A stretch of 50,657 nt of DNA from a virus: positions 1-50,657 of the IMG/VR virus record IMGVR_UViG_3300012917_000005; one strand, written 5' to 3'. The translations under genes were made by a program, and so were the position numbers. This document shows, piece after piece, positions 48,423 through 50,657 of this stretch (the first letter of the stretch is position 1; each line of letters opens with the position of its first letter). The notes under the pieces are model-generated. The model was not told the DNA's origin and searched no databases. It saw only the letters and a program-made list of their open reading frames with translations.

Positions 48423-48503
48423 ATGAATGAGTAGGATATAAGTCTTATGTGCGACAGAACAGCACAGTCTGCTAAATCATTGGTAGATAAGGACTATTTG
48501 CAC

Positions 48504-48531
48504 TTGACACAGTAATTGATGGGTCTATGAT
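48504..48531 (+). promoter_or_regulatory. Promoter for the right-end operon
   Basis: TTGACA (48504-48509) and TATGAT (48526-48531) are spaced by 16 bases, about 105 bases upstream of the gene at 48638. It lies just after the hairpin-rich leader, so the last three genes can be expressed both by read-through and from this promoter. Confidence 0.6.
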
Positions 48532-48637
48532 GAGGACAATAAGAAAAGGCTATGACTAGATCATAGAGTTGTTTGTCATCGTTAATCGGATCGAAGGCAT
48601 TGCCGCCACCTTGCCCGTTCAGGCAAAGGAGAAAGCA

Positions 48638-48844
48638 ATGAAAGAATACAATGAGGCTATAGGTACTCATAACGTAGTATTGCGTATTGAGTATCTATTT
48701 GTGCGTTGTTACCCCAAACATAAACTAAACCTTACCTATGTCGCGCAGTTATGGGATGAAGCTAGATCGCATGGTGCAAGATACCTCACTCAAGAGTTAG
48801 AGAATTACATCATGCAAGTAGTTAATCCGCATAGGAAAGGATAA
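48638..48844 (+). CDS. Hypothetical protein
   Basis: A 68-residue product starts MKEYNEAIGTHNVVLRIEYL. AAAGGAG six bases ahead fixes this ATG; an upstream TTG at 48569 is less likely. Helical, with CYPKHKLNLTYVAQLWDEAR and HGARYLTQELENYIMQ. Function unknown. Confidence 0.55.
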   Translation: MKEYNEAIGTHNVVLRIEYLFVRCYPKHKLNLTYVAQLWDEARSHGARYLTQELENYIMQVVNPHRKG

Positions 48845-48848
48845 GGCA

Positions 48849-49055
48849 ATGACAGTCATATTTACTACAATCAAAGAGATAGAGGACAGTGTTCTTAGCT
48901 GTCGCCCTACTGGGAAATCTCTGTCATATGTAGAGGGTAAGTTACCTCCTCACTATCCCGTTCCTGTTATTCGTTATGTCGCAGTGCATCACGTAGATAG
49001 CATTGCTTTATTTCGTTTAACAGGTGAAGGAGCGATCTTCGAATACATGTTCTAA
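48849..49055 (+). CDS. Hypothetical protein
   Basis: A 68-residue product (MTVIFTTIKEIEDSVLSCRP) looks like a small alpha/beta domain. AAAGGATAAGGCA precedes the ATG, four bases after the previous stop. Function unknown. Confidence 0.5.
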   Translation: MTVIFTTIKEIEDSVLSCRPTGKSLSYVEGKLPPHYPVPVIRYVAVHHVDSIALFRLTGEGAIFEYMF

Positions 49056-49116
49056 CAACATACGACGGGCAAGATGAAGGCAATGCTTACGATCCAAAAC
49101 AGACGGAGTTACTACT

Positions 49117-50439
49117 ATGTTTACAGTAGAACAGGTTAAGACTGAGTTTCAGGCTAATCGGGGACGTCTACTCAATCTGTCGGATGTTGAGATATCCGAA
49201 CAGCTTGATTTGATGGAACCAGGGTCTGACTTAGATGATGTCTTTGCCGCTCTTATGGATATGGAACCATCAAGCGGCGACACGACAGACGTGATAGGTA
49301 GCATACACATTGCTTCTCTTGCCTCTACACTGGCAAGAGAACTCGACGCAGATGTGGAGTTTGATAAGCATACTCGTGCTGCTCTCGAAGCATACGAGGT
49401 TATCAAGCGTGCTCCAGTCGTCATGTTGTGGGATTTCAAGCGTGTCTTTGGTGATGAGAAGGTATCCCAGTTCCCGATACCGGGATCATTCATCAAAGAC
49501 GGAGTATTGCTCGATGCTGATGAAAGACCCATCAGTCAAGGCAATGTTCAACGTAAGCCTGATAAGTATAAGGTTAGTGTTAAGGTGAACGACGCTGAAA
49601 CTAAAGACCAGCCTCGGTCATTCTATAAAGAACTAGCCTTGGATACTAAGCAGGGTCGGCAGATAGTAGAGATACTAGATCAGCTTACCTTAGCTAACGA
49701 TAAGACTACTCGCACTAATGCGAAAGAACCTTATCGTTCTATGTCTGCTACTAAGAGACTGAGCGAGACCAACAAATGGAAGGTTCGTAAGTCTCGGTTA
49801 CCTAATCTAGCTAAGCAAGCAATGCAATGTTATTTCCAATATGAGACCATATCTAATATGGATAAGGTTCTCGTTGGTTATAACTCGACTACTCATATGG
49901 TCGATAACGTAGAACACGTCGATCTAGATGAGGTTAATACCCCGTATTGGATACAGGATAAGAACAACCCTGCTAACGTGGATACTTATACGGTATCAGA
50001 GTTCTTAAGACTTGATCCATTACAGGCTAATCTCAATGGTGGTACATACGATGCACTGATAGCCACCATTGCTCGTGCTCCTAAGAAACCAACGACTACT
50101 CTGCCTGAGATCAAGACACCCGAGGAGCTTACTACTCACTGGGCAGTCGAGGCAGCATTCATGGATCAGCGCCACTCAGATTGGCGTAAGCGTGAGACAG
50201 CCATCATTGCTGCCTTACGTGCTGATCCTCATGCAATACGATCCTTCGGTAATGTCCAGATGGCTACTGATGGCGTTTGGAAAGTAATACAGCCTCTCTA
50301 TGATGCACTTATTCAAGAGGACATCCGAGCAGAGGCTAACGAGCGTAAGGAGAAGGCTAAGAAGCTAGCAGAGAAGCACAACGAACAAGTCAAGGCTAAC
50401 CAACAGCCTAAGACTAACCTAGCCAATCTAATGAAGTAA
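49117..50439 (+). CDS. Hypothetical 440-residue protein of the right-end operon
   Basis: A large, charged, mostly soluble protein. The N-terminal third is acidic and helical (LNLSDVEISEQLDLMEPGSD). The centre is basic (NKWKVRKSRLPNLAKQAMQC). The C-terminus is a long Lys/Glu/Ala coiled coil (ANERKEKAKKLAEKHNEQVK). CGGAG precedes the ATG. Codon use is more GC-rich than in most other genes, and a strong terminator follows. No family is recognised; a host-takeover or DNA-associated role is speculation. Confidence 0.6.
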   Translation: MFTVEQVKTEFQANRGRLLNLSDVEISEQLDLMEPGSDLDDVFAALMDMEPSSGDTTDVIGSIHIASLASTLARELDADVEFDKHTRAALEAYEVIKRAPVVMLWDFKRVFGDEKVSQFPIPGSFIKDGVLLDADERPISQGNVQRKPDKYKVSVKVNDAETKDQPRSFYKELALDTKQGRQIVEILDQLTLANDKTTRTNAKEPYRSMSATKRLSETNKWKVRKSRLPNLAKQAMQCYFQYETISNMDKVLVGYNSTTHMVDNVEHVDLDEVNTPYWIQDKNNPANVDTYTVSEFLRLDPLQANLNGGTYDALIATIARAPKKPTTTLPEIKTPEELTTHWAVEAAFMDQRHSDWRKRETAIIAALRADPHAIRSFGNVQMATDGVWKVIQPLYDALIQEDIRAEANERKEKAKKLAEKHNEQVKANQQPKTNLANLMK

Positions 50440-50489
50440 ATATAAATTGAGGTAGCTAGACGATCCCATTAACTAGCCTAAACTAATAA

Positions 50490-50519
50490 CCCCTAGGTTT
50501 AACCGCCTAGGGGTTTTTT
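50490..50519 (+). terminator. Strong intrinsic terminator
   Basis: CCCCTAGG and CCTAGGGG form a perfect 8-bp stem with an eight-base loop, followed by TTTTTT on the plus strand. It ends the right-end operon about 50 bases after the 440-residue gene. Confidence 0.9.
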
Positions 50520-50657
50520 ATTGTCTAGCGTAATATCTAATCATATACTACGCGTATTACATAATATTACTTAATCTATGACATTAAGATATTAATAGTA
50601 TACATTATAATTCATAGTATTCTTATACATTATAGTTATTATTAATAGATACTAATG
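50520..50657. other. AT-rich terminal stretch without genes
   Basis: About 138 bases to the window edge are strongly AT-rich with repeated TATTA/TAATA words and a single ACGCGTATTA, similar to the motif at 47951-47973. No gene is visible. An origin or a packaging end are possibilities only. If the molecule is circular, the leftward gene at 1-206 would terminate here (TAA at 50642-50644). Confidence 0.4.

Noticed and set aside
1-50657. CRISPR array, integrase or insertion sequence
   Set aside because: No regularly spaced identical repeats with spacers, transposase, integrase or terminal inverted repeats were seen on either strand.

Overview
The window is a 50.7 kb AT-rich stretch that reads as nearly one complete genome of a tailed, T7-like podovirus. 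The evidence is a compact head-tail module (terminase, portal, scaffold, capsid, gp11/gp12-like tail tube proteins, three large internal-virion-type proteins) facing a T7-like replication module (family A DNA polymerase with exonuclease domain, gp4-like primase-helicase, gp2.5-like ssDNA-binding protein, endonuclease I-like resolvase, PD-(D/E)XK nuclease). I see no single-subunit phage RNA polymerase. Several sigma-70-type promoters (TTGACA/TATAAT-like) suggest use of the host polymerase. A GH24 lysozyme and a 3TM-type holin candidate point to a Gram-negative host, but the host cannot be named from the sequence.

Layout. (1) 1-28954, plus strand: after a short divergent gene at the left edge and a promoter near 235-263, a tightly packed operon (many TAATG or GTGA stop/start overlaps) encodes small low-complexity proteins, putative surface or structural proteins, terminase, portal, scaffold, capsid, fibre, lysis genes, tail tube and nozzle, and the internal proteins. 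The last of these carries a histidine-phosphatase domain and a zincin-like motif. It ends at a hairpin terminator between converging operons (28985-29014). (2) 29106-47756, minus strand: nuclease, ParB-like, SSB, polymerase, uracil-DNA glycosylase and primase-helicase genes, then many small genes, with a tRNA-Leu(UAA). (3) 47885-50519, plus strand: a promoter, a MazG-like pyrophosphohydrolase, a hairpin-rich leader, a second promoter, three proteins of unknown function and a strong terminator.

The unusual part of this genome is RNA. A gene-free, relatively GC-rich block of about 1.15 kb (about 32683-33824, minus strand) is packed with perfect hairpins and contains an anticodon-less tRNA-like element. 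It looks like a giant ornate noncoding RNA of the GOLLD/ROOL type. The tRNA-Leu lies inside a second array of structured elements (43117-43507). An 85-nt element occurs twice (38002-38086 and 46264-46348). The leader at 48282-48422 has consecutive hairpins that share arms and so cannot all form together. Long rod-like hairpins resemble RNase III processing sites.

Many genes are shorter than 60 codons and were found by translating intergenic gaps. Several starts were moved downstream to match a Shine-Dalgarno sequence and the ATGA/TAATG overlap pattern. All family assignments are from motif recognition by eye; no database search was run.
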